From positions 4,132,001 through 4,196,000 of the forward strand of contig NC_091864.1 of the NCBI RefSeq assembly GCF_019399895.1: a stretch of 64,000 nucleotides of DNA, given 5' to 3'. How positions within the stretch are numbered: position 1 is the stretch's first letter; the number at the start of each line of letters is the position of its first letter. Positions 1 to 11,293 of this stretch are shown here, one piece after another. The notes beneath the pieces are model-generated. The model made no database searches, had not been told where the DNA came from, and saw only the letters and a list, made by a program, of their open reading frames with translations. This DNA comes from Cardiocondyla obscurior. Lineage: Eukaryota > Arthropoda > Insecta > Hymenoptera > Formicidae. Made by a program: the position numbers and the translations under genes.

Positions 1-274
1 AAATGTCACATGGACTAAACTTGAGAGTACTGACAATTAAAATATAAAATGTATCCTCTTGTAACGGAACTGACTGTACAAGTCTGATGCGTCAAGAGTG
101 ATGACAGTAAATGTCAGATGCTCCAAACTTGAAAATACTGAAGACATAAGTCTGCTGAGTCAAACAAAAAGAAGAAGAATTATGTCGTTACACACACACA
201 CACACACACACTAAATATCAATAATTATATGTTTTAAAGTTGTCATTCTTAATGTAAATTGTAAATATTTTTCA
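1..274. other. Non-coding left flank with an (AC)n microsatellite
   Basis: No gene was recognised here. An (AC)n tract occupies about 190-211. The end of the stretch (about 262-274) is pyrimidine-rich and closes with ATTTTTCAG directly before the first open stretch of the neighbouring transposase-like gene, so it may be the end of an intron. Confidence 0.5.
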
Positions 275-3037
275 GGCGGCAAATATTAATGGCGCTTAAA
301 GAAGAAAATGATGCCACAAAGGGAAGAAATAAATCTATGACTAGTCAATCATCAGTGATATCACTGATGAATGACGACATCATAGATTCTGAATTCAACG
401 CCGAAGCTGCAAGTACTACAATAAATTCGTCGCAAAGCGAGGGTAAAGTACAACATTTTGAATATAGTAAAGATGACGACAGTCATTTAACCATTGAAAA
501 AGGCCTGGATGTAAATAAAATCCAAGAACATGAGCCTGATGGTAATTATATTATAAATATGTCCCATTTTCTTAAAGAAATGCACAGGACATTTGATAAG
601 CATGCGCATGGAATAGAGTGCCTGTTTAAAGACTGGTTGCTCATAAATTCTCATCGCTTTGGCTTATTGACCGAATTTATATTTCAATGTCAGATGTGTA
701 ACTACAAAGCTAGCATCTGGTCTGAACCAAAAAATTAAGACAAATTAAATATTAATACAGCTACAGTAGCTGGGAGTATTACTGCTGAAATAGGCTATGC
801 TCAGTTGCAAGAACTGCAAGCAGCTCAAAATATTTCCAGCATGTCGGAACCAACCTACATAAAGTATAGGGAGAACTTGGTCGATGATTTTACAGAAACA
901 GCTATGAAAAATATGAGACAAACTGGCGAAGTTGAAAAGCAATTAGCTATTGAAAGAAACGACTTAGTAAACGGTATCCCATACATAACCGTTGTAGCAG
1001 ACGGTAGCTGGATGAAGAGATCGTATGGCAATAAATATAATTTTCTTTCCGGCGTTGGAGCTATAATTGGTTATCACACGAGAAAAGTTCTGTTTGTCGG
1101 TGTGCGAAATAAATATTGCGCAATATGCGATATGGCTAAGCGTAAAGATACACACGCAAAAGCCCACAAATGTTATAAAAATTTTGATCGAAACAGAAGC
1201 TCTACTAGCATGGAGAGCGATGCAATTGCGGAAGGATTTAATTGTAGTTTACAAATGCATGGTTTGATATATAAAACTGTTATTGCGGATGGTGACAGCA
1301 GTGTATATCAAACTATGCTTGATAACGCACCTTACCGTAAAGAAATGGTGACAGTTAAAAAAATAGAATGTGTTAATCACTTGCTACGTAATTTATGCAA
1401 GAAATTAAAGACTGTAGCAGAAATAACTCAGCCAAAAGAGCGAAGACAGCGTGGCTTTGTACAAGTTCGAAATATTGTAAAAACCAATATTTTAAACATT
1501 CAAAGAGAAATAGAAAGCCTAGCAACATTACGGCGAAAAGAATGTAAACCTCAGCATTGCAAGGCTATTGAATTACAGAAAGATATACTGAACATTCCAA
1601 GCCATATTTTTGGCGAACACAAGCGATGTGAGGCACTTAGCCGAGTGTGCAAAAGGAATAAAATGGAAAAAAATTACGTACCATATTTAAAAGTATATGG
1701 TTTGTATCATAAAATAGAAAGTGCTATTATATTGTTACGCCGGGAACGGGTCAGCGAACGTCTCCGCGTTCGCGTCTCTTTCACTCACTCACTCACACTC
1801 GCGGCGCCCGAGCTCCGCGAAAGAAAAGAAGACGGGTTTAGAAAAAGGAAAGATAAGGGTTTAATCGGACTTAACCAAATACATCCGCACCGAATTAAGT
1901 CACGGGCAGAACTGTCATTTCTTAATAATAAATAGTCTTCGTTCCCCTAGCAACGGGGAACCGAAACCTCGGAGCGAGCCGGCAGCTTCATGCTGCTCCG
2001 TATACCGGGCGTAACAATATATATAAGCGGGTATTCCGACAGTTTATTGTTGAACTGCACCAACAATCCTGCGGAATCATTTAATTCCATTATCTGCAAA
2101 GAGATTGGTGGTAAACGCATTAACTTCGGAAAACGAGGCTCTTATAATGCAAGAATTGCGGGAGCAGTTGTGCAGTTTAACACACAACAAGTGTTGACCG
2201 AACTGTATCGAAATAAATGTGACAATGTTCCGCCTATTATTGAAAATATGGAAAAACAACGTAAAATAAAAATTGCAAAAAATAGAGAATATCGTCAAAC
2301 TGAGGGAAGAGTAAAAAAAACCGAAAAAGAGCAAGGTACTGATGGTGCTTATGGTCCCCAATCGCAGAAACCAGACCTCCCTTATGATGTTTTCGAACAC
2401 CTTCGTCTGCATCATATTGAAGAGTTGTTCGAAAACGCTAAAAAGTGGAAAAAAATAGAAAGTGAAACCAAGGAGTCAAAATAAATCTGAATTATGGTTA
2501 TCACTCAGACGGAAAATGTTAACGGCGTCTAATTTTGGAACTGTCTGTCGCATGAGACCGACAACGTCTTGCGCAGGAACAGTCAAAACCATATTATACC
2601 CTTCATTTCTTGACAGCAAAGCCGTGAAATATGGTCTTGCCATGGAGAAAGAAGCGAGAAAAGAATTGTCAATAAATCTGAAAAAAGAGGTGAAATCTTG
2701 CGGATTATTTATTGATACGGAAAATCCATGCTTAGGTGCCTCTCCGGATGGCCTGATTGATGATAATGGTATCGTTGAAATCAAATGTCCTTTATCGGCT
2801 GAAAGTTTAACAGCAGAATCAGCCATAGAAACATTACCTGCCCTAAAGGGTGTATTTGATAGAAGAAATCGAAATGAATTAAACCAAAAACATCGATTCT
2901 TTTATCAAATTCAAGGACAATTAAATATAACGCAACGAAAATATTGCGTTTTTACTGTATGGACGCCAAAAAGCATGAAAATAACATATGTTAATAGAGA
3001 TCTTAATTTTTGGAAAAACAAAATGCTTTTTTACTTA
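275..3037 (+). pseudogene. Mutator-like transposase / YqaJ exonuclease-domain gene, broken
   Basis: Three same-frame blocks (289-738, 739-1732 and 2017-about 2470) resemble the Mutator-like transposase domain proteins found in many insect genomes. Visible cues are ITVVADGSWMKRSYG, a Cys-rich CAICDMAKR stretch, NHLLRNLCKKL and NNPAESFNSIICKEIGG. A fourth block (about 2470-3037) is a YqaJ-like recombinase/exonuclease of the PD-(D/E)xK fold, with GASPDGLID and VEIKCP holding the expected Asp and Glu-x-Lys. The family is usually one fused protein. Damage seen: an in-frame TAA at 736-738, an LTR-like insertion at 1733-2016, a one-base frameshift near 2470-2480, and loss of the 3' end at 3037 where another element begins; homology does not resume beyond that element. 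A splice acceptor at 274 suggests an upstream exon. It could be a transposon-borne gene rather than a host gene. A working protein is unlikely. Confidence 0.75.
1733..2016. mobile_element. 284-bp solo-LTR-like insertion in the transposase-like gene
   Basis: The insert starts TGTTACGCCGGG and ends CCGGGCGTAACA, giving TG...CA ends with an inverted repeat of about 9 bp. It is flanked on both sides by ATAT, a possible 4-bp target duplication. It interrupts the transposase-like reading frame, and insert plus duplication is 288 bp, so the host frame resumes in phase after it. It carries stop codons and AATAAA-like motifs near 1920-1930. A solo LTR fits best; a short DNA transposon with TGTTAC ends (Ginger-like) is the alternative. 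Confidence 0.65.
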
Positions 3038-4220
3038 TGTTACGTCTCCGACTCCGCGTCTCTTTTTTTCGACGTATATTAAAATTTTAGTTAAGGGGAA
3101 GGTAGACCGTAGTCCATTGTAATATAAAAAAAAGGAACTTCAGAGCCTTTCAGAAAATAATTCAACAGACGTCCACATATTCCGGGACAATTTGTTGCGT
3201 GAAAGCATAAAAAACATGCAACAAATTGCGAACGGGCGCCAACGGATGTCAGACAAAGAATTTGTTTAGACATAACACAAAAAAATCAAATTTAAAAGCT
3301 CATAAACATTTCAACTTTGATAACCTGTCTGTCATAGGAAAAGAAAAATAACTTTTTCTTAAAATTGTAATTGTGTACCGATCCTGAGCTTTAGAAAAAC
3401 CAAGGGCGCGAGAGACCCGAAATTACCGGAGTATGTGGCGCAGGCAAAGGCAATAAACCCAGGTAACCATATGTTACGTCTCCGACTCCGCGTCTCTTTT
3501 TTTCGACGTATATTAAAATTTTAGTTAAGGGGAAGGTAGACCGTAGTCCATTGTAATATAAAAAAAAGGAATTTCAGAGTCTTTCAGAAAATAAATTCAA
3601 TAGACGTCCACATATTCCGGACAATTTGTTGCGTGGAAGCATAAAAAACATGTAACAAATTGCGAACGGGCGCCAACAGGATGTCAGACAAAGAATTTGT
3701 CTAGACATAACACAAAAAATCAAAATTTAAGAGCTCATAAATATTTCAACTTTGATAACCTGTCTGTCATAGGGAAAGAAAAATAACTTTCTCCTAAAAA
3801 TTGTAATTGCGTACCGATCCCGAGCTTTAGAAAAACCAAGGGCGCGAGAGACCCGAAATTACCGGAGTATGTGACGCAGGCAAAGGCAATAAAGCCAGGT
3901 AACCATATGTCATATGGAAAGTAAGAGTTACCTAACCATCTCTCGATGGAAATGATAGAAAAATTCTGGAAGGCTCGGAAGGGGTAACTCGTTGAAGCGG
4001 GGGTGCTTCGTAGGCACATTACTTCCTTAAAACCAATGGATTTCGGGAACTCCTCACCAAAATCTAGAAACTAAGGGCGAAAACTTAAAATAGAGAAGGG
4101 ATGAAGTGCGAGTGCCCAATAATTTTAAGATAGGAAAAGTGGAGGAATAAGCTCTGCAAATGAGAGATTAGAATCTCAGAAAAATGAAAATTCGGGAAGA
4201 GTCCTCCCCTTTTCCGAGCT

Positions 4221-4248
4221 TATAAAATCTTGTGCTCAGGCTGAGCAC
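4221..4248 (+). promoter_or_regulatory. TATA box and dyad of the inner element
   Basis: TATAAAA lies at 4221-4227. It is followed by a perfect dyad, GTGCTCA-GGC-TGAGCAC, at 4232-4248, just before the expected transcription start near 4250. Both features are identical in the outer copy. The TATA box lies about 130 nt before the splice donor of exon 1. Confidence 0.65.
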
Positions 4249-4353
4249 GCTCTCTTGCATCTTAGCTACTACCGAATAAGTTTTACTAAAACCTCACGTG
4301 AGTGTCTTGAGTGTGCAAGTCAACCCGAAGAAGCAGTTTGAAGATCTCCTAAA

Positions 4354-5624
4354 AGTAAGTCCCAACGATTTAATATGTATCTGGGCGAAAAACACGATTC
4401 CACTAAATGTATTTATCTTAATTAATTGTTTTCAAGTATTGTCTGAGAGAAAGAAATGTCTGAGTCGAGCCTCCGCGGTTTTGATTTTGTGCTGATTGTT
4501 CCTGTGATCTGTTAAATGTGTGAGAATATCTGCTCCCGAACATCGGTTGAGACATGCTGTCGAAAAACTAGCGATTTTCTGTGGTCAACTCCGCGAAATA
4601 TCGCTGGAACTTTGGCGACTGTTCTCAGCTAAAGAATCGGCAAGCGGCTCTCGCCAAATATAGATTATGCGGAATCTTTCATGGCCGGATCGAGACCTTC
4701 GGAATTCGTCGATGACGAATCTCCTTCCCTCCATTGTTATTAAACATTCCAAAAATTCAATTCAGATTTAATTAAAATCAATTAATAATTTTAGTGGAAT
4801 CTCTCAATAAGAAAACGTTGAGGAAGAGTCGGGCGCGGCGGAATAAGCAGATCAAAAATCTGAGGGAGTTAGTCCGCCGCTTCTTCGTACAATATCTTCT
4901 CGCGGCGGCACCTAGTGAAGAGGTATTTGTGTCTCCCGCGCGCCACGAGGAGAGACCTTGGTCTCCTCGTCCAGGCCCACCGCCACCATCTCCTATCCGC
5001 GGCGATCCGGAGCCGTTATTCGGCTATTTCCCAGAAGAAGAGGAGTCAGTTGCAAATCCTTCCGACGACCGAAATCTTTCGTCTCAGTCCACGGAGCCTG
5101 GATCGGAATTATTCCGCCCCACGACTCCTTCTTATACTCCGAATTCTTCCCTCATCTCCGAGCCACGGTTTCCCGGAGATGAGCCAAGAGCCTGCTCCTC
5201 TCCTCTTTCACCACCTCCTTTTCCCTTCGAACCTGAGGAAGCCGACTCTCTGGGTGAAGATGACTCAATCTCTCTCCCAGGAGTAGACTTCCCCAATCAA
5301 CCTCCATCTCCAGTCCCGAGTATAGAGATCCTCGAGGAGCATCCAGAACCGAGAGAGGTTATAGATCCTCTCCTGGAGCTCCTCCGCAGGGCCTGTACTC
5401 CGTGGACAGATCCTGTCCCGGAAAGGGCCTTCTCCATCGGCCCTGACCATTTTGACCCAGAGCAGATCAGGATTCAGGCAGCTCGGTCTGATCCTGACTC
5501 TCACTTTTTCATTTATTATCCCGGGGTGGAATTTCCTTTCCTGGCTCCGATGCGATTAATTGACCTCGTTTTCCCGAGATCCACCGCGAGGGTGGTGGAA
5601 ATCGAAGAGGTCACCATAGATTAA
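4354..5624 (+). CDS. Unrecognised proline-rich acidic protein of the inner element (spliced start)
   Basis: I do not recognise this protein. The reading frame is 276 codons and has no genomic ATG. Exon 1 ends at 4354 with an A just before GTAAGT (donor 4355), and exon 2 starts with TGG at 4795 after TTTTAG, so splicing out 4355-4794 creates an ATG followed by G with an A at -3. No other ATG is present in exon 1. The protein has a strongly basic N-terminus (about residues 5-30, KKTLRKSRARRNKQIKNLRE), a long Pro/Ser/Glu-rich acidic middle (about 40-190) and a C-terminal region (about 195-276) rich in hydrophobic and charged residues, including HFFIYYPGVEFPFLAP. Compared with the outer copy most codon differences are silent and the one length difference keeps frame, so protein function seems to have been selected. 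The basic end could bind nucleic acid; this is a guess. Confidence 0.6.
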
Positions 5625-6495
5625 CACACACACACACACATGCACACCCTTACACTCATTTAAATATTGTAAAGAACTCAACACCGCCATGTTAAAATTA
5701 TATCTACTCATTCGTATATTACCGTTCTCGTATTATTTGATTTGTAAAGTAAAAACTTTTACTCTATTTTTATATTTTAAATGAACTGTATGAGTTTTTT
5801 TAATTGCTTATTTGTCATCTATAGATTATTTTCGATTTTTGTAATTAGAGTCATTTATTTTTAATTAAATTGTTAATTAGTGTTATTAAAATCGTGGACT
5901 AATTATTTAATTATTACCCTAAACTATCCTGCCTAAGCGATCAATCACGCCCGGTTCTATCCCAGAGAATAAGGATTCATTTCCTTTCTCTAAAAAGAAC
6001 CACTTACGCGCTCAATTGAAATCCGAAAAATAATCTGCGCGTAAAACGTGTAGATTCGAATTTCGAATCTCACATAAATTCGGTGGTACGTCACCTCCCT
6101 ACCCTACCAGCACAGACCATTCCGAGGAATTCCTTCCAATTGATTAATTAAATAAAAATTAATTCTCCTGACGTAACACATATGTCATATGGAAAGTAAG
6201 AGTTACCCTACCATCTCTCGATGGAAATGATAGAAAAATTCTGGAAGGCTCGGAAGGGGTAACTCGTTGAAGCGGGGGTGCTTCGTAGGCATATTACTTC
6301 CTTAAAACCAATGGATTTCGGGAACTCCTCACCAAAATTTAGAAACTAAGGGCGAAAACTTAAAATAAAAAAGGGATGAAGTGCGAGTGCCCAATAATTT
6401 TGAGATAGGAAAAGTGGAGGAATAAGCTCTGCAAATGAGAGATTAGAATCTCAGAAAAATGAAAATTCGAAAAGAGTCCTCCCCTTTTCCGAGCT

Positions 6496-6523
6496 TATAA
6501 AATCTTGTGCTCAGGCTGAGCAC
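6496..6523 (+). promoter_or_regulatory. TATA box and dyad of the outer element
   Basis: TATAAAA is at 6496-6502 and the same GTGCTCA-GGC-TGAGCAC dyad at 6507-6523. Conservation of both between two diverged copies supports a functional core promoter. Confidence 0.6.
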
Positions 6524-6637
6524 GCTCTCTTGCATCTCAGCTACAACCGCATTAGTTTACTTAAACCTTACGTGAGTGCCTTGAGTGTGCAAGCCAATCC
6601 GAATCTATCGAGGAAGCAGTTTGAAGATCTCCTACAA

Positions 6638-7921
6638 AGTAAGTTCCAACGATTTAATATGTATCTTGGCGAAAAACACGATTCCACTAAATATATATAT
6701 CTTAATTAATTGTTTTCAAGTGTTGTCTGAGAGAAAGAAATGTCCGAGTCGAGGCTCCGCGGTTTTGATTCTGTTCTGATTGTTCCTGTGATCTGTTAAA
6801 ATGTGTGAGAATATTTGCTCCCGAACACCGGCTGAGACATGCTGTCGAATAACTAGCGATTTTCTGTGGTTAACGCCGCGAAATATTGCTGGAACTTTGG
6901 CGACTGTTCTCGGCTAAAGAATCGGCAAGCGATTCTCGCCAAAGATAGATTACGCGGAATCTCTCATGAGCGGATCGAGACCTTCGGAATTCGTCGGTGA
7001 CGAATCTCCTTCACTCCATTGTTATTAAACTTCCCAAAAATTCAATTCAGATTTAATTAAAATCAATTAATAATTTTAGTGGAATCTCTCAATAAGAAAA
7101 CGTTGAAGAAGAGTCGGGCGCGGCGGAATAAGCAGATCAAAAATTTGAGGGAGCTAGTCCGCCGCTTCTTCATACAATACCTTCTCGCGGCGGCACCAAG
7201 TGAAGAGGTTTTCGTGTCTCCCGCGCGCCACGAGGAGAGACCTTGGTCTCCTTGTCCGGGCCCTCCGCTACCATCTCCTATCCACGGCGATCCGGAACCG
7301 CTATTCGGCTATTTCCCGGAAGAAGAGGAGTGCCGAGACAATTCTATTACAAATCCTTCCGACGAGCGCAATCTTTCATCTCAGTCCACGGAGCCTGGAT
7401 CGGAATTATTCCGCCCCACGACTCCTTCTTATACCCCGAATTCTTCCCTCGTCTCCGAGCCACGGTTTCCCGGAGATGAGCCAAGAGCCTGCTCCTCTCC
7501 TCTTTCACCACCTCCTTTTCCCTTCGAACTTGAGGAAGCCGACTCTCTGGGTGAAGATGACTCAATCTCTCTCCCGGGAGTAGACTTCCCCGATCAACCC
7601 CCATCTCCGGTCCCGAGTATAGAGATCCTCGAGGAGCGTCCAGAGCTGAGAGAGGTTATAGATCCTCTCCTGGAGCTCCTCCGCAGGGCCTGTACTCCGT
7701 GGACAGATCCTGTCCCGGAAAGGGCCTTCTCCATCGGCCCTGACCACTTTGAGCCAGAGGAGATCAGGATTCAGGCAGCTCGGTCTGATCCTGATTCTCA
7801 TTTTTTCATTTACTATCCCGGGGTGGAATTTCCTTTCCTGGCTCCGGTGCGATTAATTGACCTGGTTTTCCCGAGATCCACGGCGAGGGTGGTGGAAATC
7901 GAGGAGGTCACTCTAGACTAA
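6638..7921 (+). CDS. Unrecognised proline-rich acidic protein of the outer element (spliced start)
   Basis: This is the second copy of the unrecognised protein, with 280 codons. Exon 1 ends with CAAA at 6638 before GTAAGT, intron 6639-7079 ends TTTTAG, and exon 2 starts TGG at 7080, so the ATG is again assembled by the splice junction. Exon 1 contains no ATG. Relative to the inner copy it carries a short in-frame addition near residue 85 (ECRDNSIT region) and otherwise mainly third-position changes. The basic N-terminus, acidic Pro-rich middle and C-terminal hydrophobic block are all kept. No stop codon interrupts it although its host element is split by another insertion elsewhere. Confidence 0.6.
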
Positions 7922-8478
7922 TAATTACACACACACACACGCACATCCTTACACTCATGTAAATATTGTAAAATACTCAACGCCGCCATGTTAAAATTAT
8001 ATCTATTCATTCGCCTACTACCGTTCTCTTATTATTTGATTTGTTCAGTAAAAACTTTCACTTTATTTTTATATTTTAAACGAGCTGTATGAATTTTTCT
8101 GAATTGTTTATTTGTCATGTATGCATTACTTTTGATTTTTGTAATTAGAGTCATTTGTTTTTAATTAAATTGTTAATTTAGTGTTATTAAAATCGTGACT
8201 TAATTATTTTATTATTACCCTAAACTATCCTGTCTAAGCGATTAATCACGCCCGGTTCTATCCCAGAGAATAAGGATTCATTTCCTTTCTCTAAAAAGAA
8301 CCACTTACGCGCTCAATTGAAATCCGAATAATAATCTGCGCGTAAAAACGTGTAGATTCGAATTTCGAATCACACATAAATTCGGTGGTACGTTACCTTC
8401 CTACCCTACCGGCAACTCCATCCCGAGGAATTCCTTCCAATTAATTAATTAAACAAAATTAATCTTCTTGACGTAACA

Positions 8479-9051
8479 ATATTGTTACTTCATTATATTG
8501 TAATTATTCTGTTATTTTATTGTTTTAGTGTTTTACTTAATTTATTATTTATTTATTACTTTATTTATTTAATTTATTATTTGATCATCAATGGGTTTAC
8601 TATATTACTGTTAAATTATTATTTTGTTCAATTGTTAATGGCGTGGTTGTGTTTCTGTGGCGGTTGGAAGATAAAGACTGCCGTCATAATTGAAAACTCT
8701 TATCATGAAATATAATCTTAAAACATATACAGATTTATAATGAACAATATTAATTATCTAACTATGTATGAGATAATTACAACATTGAAGTCTTGTTATT
8801 TTACAGTCTGTTGATCTTCATGGATGAATCCCCGTCGCATGATGTCCTAATGACTATGCTGTTACTAATAGATATCTGAAACAAAATAAAATATTATTAC
8901 GATAAATGCTAAGCCTGGGGACATTGTAATAATATAACATCGTGGTGTAAAAAGTCCATCACTCCCCAACCGATGTGGTCTCATCGAAAAGTTTACTAGC
9001 AGAGAGAGTACTCTGCTTTAACAAAAAAAACTATGATTTTTTCAATGAACA
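8479..9051. other. AT-rich spacer and probable 5' region of the non-LTR element
   Basis: The left half (to about 8800) is T-rich without a credible gene. From about 8900 the composition changes towards the following ORF1 and this part may be the 5' UTR of the R1-like element. The exact element start could not be fixed. Confidence 0.4.
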
Positions 9052-11293
9052 ATGTCTCATTTAAAAAATAAATCTGGCGACTTCTCGGATGAGCCGTCAA
9101 TTCGCCGCGACCGTGTACCCGACATGGCGCGTTCGTTAGTCTGCGAGGGACAAACGGGGGGTGTGCTGGCAGGCACCCCGTTTGGTGATGCATCTGTTGG
9201 CCGATCTGGTGGCGATGGTCCTCTCCCTGAGACGTCGCTTTTCTCAACATGCAAAGGGACATCTATAATCGAAAAGATAGATGATATTGAAGAAATTGAA
9301 ATAGACGAAGACTTAAATGCTACGTTTACCGATAAATTGAATGGCTCAGTTAAGAGGATTAAAGTTAATACTGAAATTATAAATCCTATTGATGGAAAAG
9401 ACAAAAAAATTTACCAGATAACGCCAATGCCGCAGCGGAAGCCTCGTAAAAGAACCATTGTCGATGACGATTCTCCTGTTAAAAAAGAAGTTAAAGTTTT
9501 CAAAAAGGTTCCACATAGAGATCCTGGACGATAGAACAATCAGATGATGAAACAGAACGTAGATCCAGGGCAATCTCGTTGAGCGAGGACTCATTAGACG
9601 AGCCTAGGAGAGAAAAAAGTTAGAACTAAATCTAAAAACACTAATAGAGGTAAGAGTTATTCTCCTATTGAGGAAATAATAGATAATCGAAATCTCAGTA
9701 CTCACATTATTGGCGAACGGGCCATTGCCTGGATAAATGAAGTTGATCTTACCCGGGCTAAGTCAAAGAATCTTCAAGGCAGAACATCCGGCGACATGAA
9801 GACAAACCTAAAAATAGTTAAAACAGTCATTGAAGCGCTAGTATCAAGAGTCTCAGACATAGGTGATCCGGCTTACCTCCGTCAGGAAAACAAAGAACTA
9901 AAACTTAATTTAAATGAATCCAAAAACAATATTAACAAACTCACGGAACAAGTAACTACACTAAGTAAACAAATGGAGTATATTATACAGGAAAACGCCA
10001 ATCTTAAGGCGCAAATCAAAACCTTGTCTAGTAAATTTATTAATGTACAACAGCCTGGTCCCTCCAATGTTAAAACTGATTATATTGCTCAAAGGCCTAA
10101 GAATTTAAATTTACTTCAAGGGAACAAGCCAAAAATTGTTAGTATCGAGACAGGAAGATTTATTACTCCGGAGAAGATTTCGAAGATGAAACTCAATGAT
10201 GTCGTCGCTGATACCGTCGATATTGATGAAGAGATCAAACGGTTATATTCATTGAAATCCAGAATTAGCTCTAGATATCTCGGCACACCGACATCTGAGT
10301 CTGGAAAAAGTGTTACTAGTGAGCATAAGCAGAGTTAACCAGACTATGAAGAAAACTTCCCACCAATCCGTTCTACAATTAAAATGGGAGGCAAAGAAGA
10401 GCAGTCTCCTTTTCAGATGTGGAAGAAAAATTTAACTTACCCAGAAGCTATTCACGTGTTGCTCGCAATACAAATAATGTTCCTCGTCAACAAAATAAAA
10501 AAAAGATCAAAAGAGCTCCCAAAAAAACGGTAGTCTCTATAAAGTTGAATTCTGAAAAAACAAATTTGTCATATGCGCAAATTATTAAGATCGCAAAAGA
10601 GAAGATCCAACTTACAGAGTACGGCGGTAATAACACTAGACTTAAAAGAGCACTTAATGGAGCCTTAATGATTGAGCTTCCTGGCGCCAGTTCCTTTGAG
10701 CAGGCGGATAAATTGAAGAAGAAATTGGAGGAAGTGCTCAGTGATAATGCACATATAACCCGACCGATTGCTCTTGATGAAGCCAGAATTTGTAACTTTG
10801 ATGAGTCAGTCACCAAGGAGGAGATAGCTGGAAAATTGCCACTGCTGTAAATGCCAGGATTTTGGACTTTCAAGTTAGTGACATTAATTTAATGCGCAAT
10901 GGCATGAATATGGCTTGGATCCGCGGGCCTCTAGTGTTTATTGATAGAATTGCTAATTTGGGCAAAGTGCGCCTTGGTTGGTCCCTTGCCAGGGTGGACC
11001 AATCCAAATCCAGACGTATCCAGTGTTTTAAATGCTGGCATTTTGGTCATGCAGCTACAAGCTGTAAAAATAATTATGAAAAGTCTAAACATTGTTTTAA
11101 AAGCGGAAATTCAGGCCATCTTTCTAAAGACTGCAAGGCTAAAAACAAATGCATGATATTCGAAGATATAAATATGCCCAACAACCACAGAATCGGCTTC
11201 TTTTATTGTTATGCCGCCAACAATTCTGGGCCTAATAACACAATAACAATTTCAAAAAATGCTGCCACTGATCATAGTTATGCCAGAATATAA
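9052..11293 (+). pseudogene. ORF1 (gag-like) of the R1-like element
   Basis: The nucleic-acid-binding structural ORF is spread over three frames. Block 1 (9052-9534) has an acidic region and a basic RKPRKR stretch; the frame then shifts and continues through about 9540-9795. Block 2 (9796-10338) predicts a coiled coil with Leu/Asn heptads (about 9890-10050). Block 3 (10419-10850) matches the R1-type gag core (ALMIELPGASS, then a Lys-rich helix). Block 4 (10862-11293) carries CCHC knuckles: CFKCWHFGHAATSC, then one whose second Cys position reads Ser (CFKSGNSGHLSKDC). At least three frame changes mean no intact protein can be made. It overlaps the start of ORF2. Confidence 0.7.

Larger units (their letters stand above)
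3472..6179 (+). mobile_element. Inner 2.7-kb TGTTACGTC element carrying a spliced ORF
   Basis: The 2708-bp element has TGTTACGTC / GACGTAACA ends (9-bp inverted repeat) and a 4-bp target duplication, CATA (3468-3471 and 6180-6183), deduced by comparing the interrupted and uninterrupted copies of the same sequence. In order it holds about 750 bp of leader, a TATA box, a short non-coding exon, a 440-bp intron, a 276-codon reading frame, an AC-repeat-containing 3' region and AATAAA at about 6152, close to the right end. TG...CA ends and a 4-bp duplication fit a very large solo LTR that encodes a protein. They also fit a Ginger-like DNA transposon. No transposase, reverse transcriptase or integrase is inside. 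Confidence 0.8.
3038..8478 (+). mobile_element. Outer copy of the TGTTACGTC element, split by a second copy
   Basis: The left part is 3038-3471 and the right part is 6180-8478; together they form one copy of about 2.7 kb that matches the inner element along its length. It starts TGTTACGTCTCC and ends GACGTAACA. The inner copy is inserted at its CATA. Unlike the inner copy, its own flanks (CTTA before, ATAT after) do not form a target duplication. The transposase-like gene on its left does not continue on its right, so a deletion or ectopic recombination has probably removed the original right flank. Confidence 0.8.

Noticed and set aside
4298..4495. 65-codon frame over the exon 1/intron border of the inner element
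   Set aside because: It begins with GTG, crosses a GTAAGT donor conserved in both copies, and is not in phase with the main ORF after splicing.
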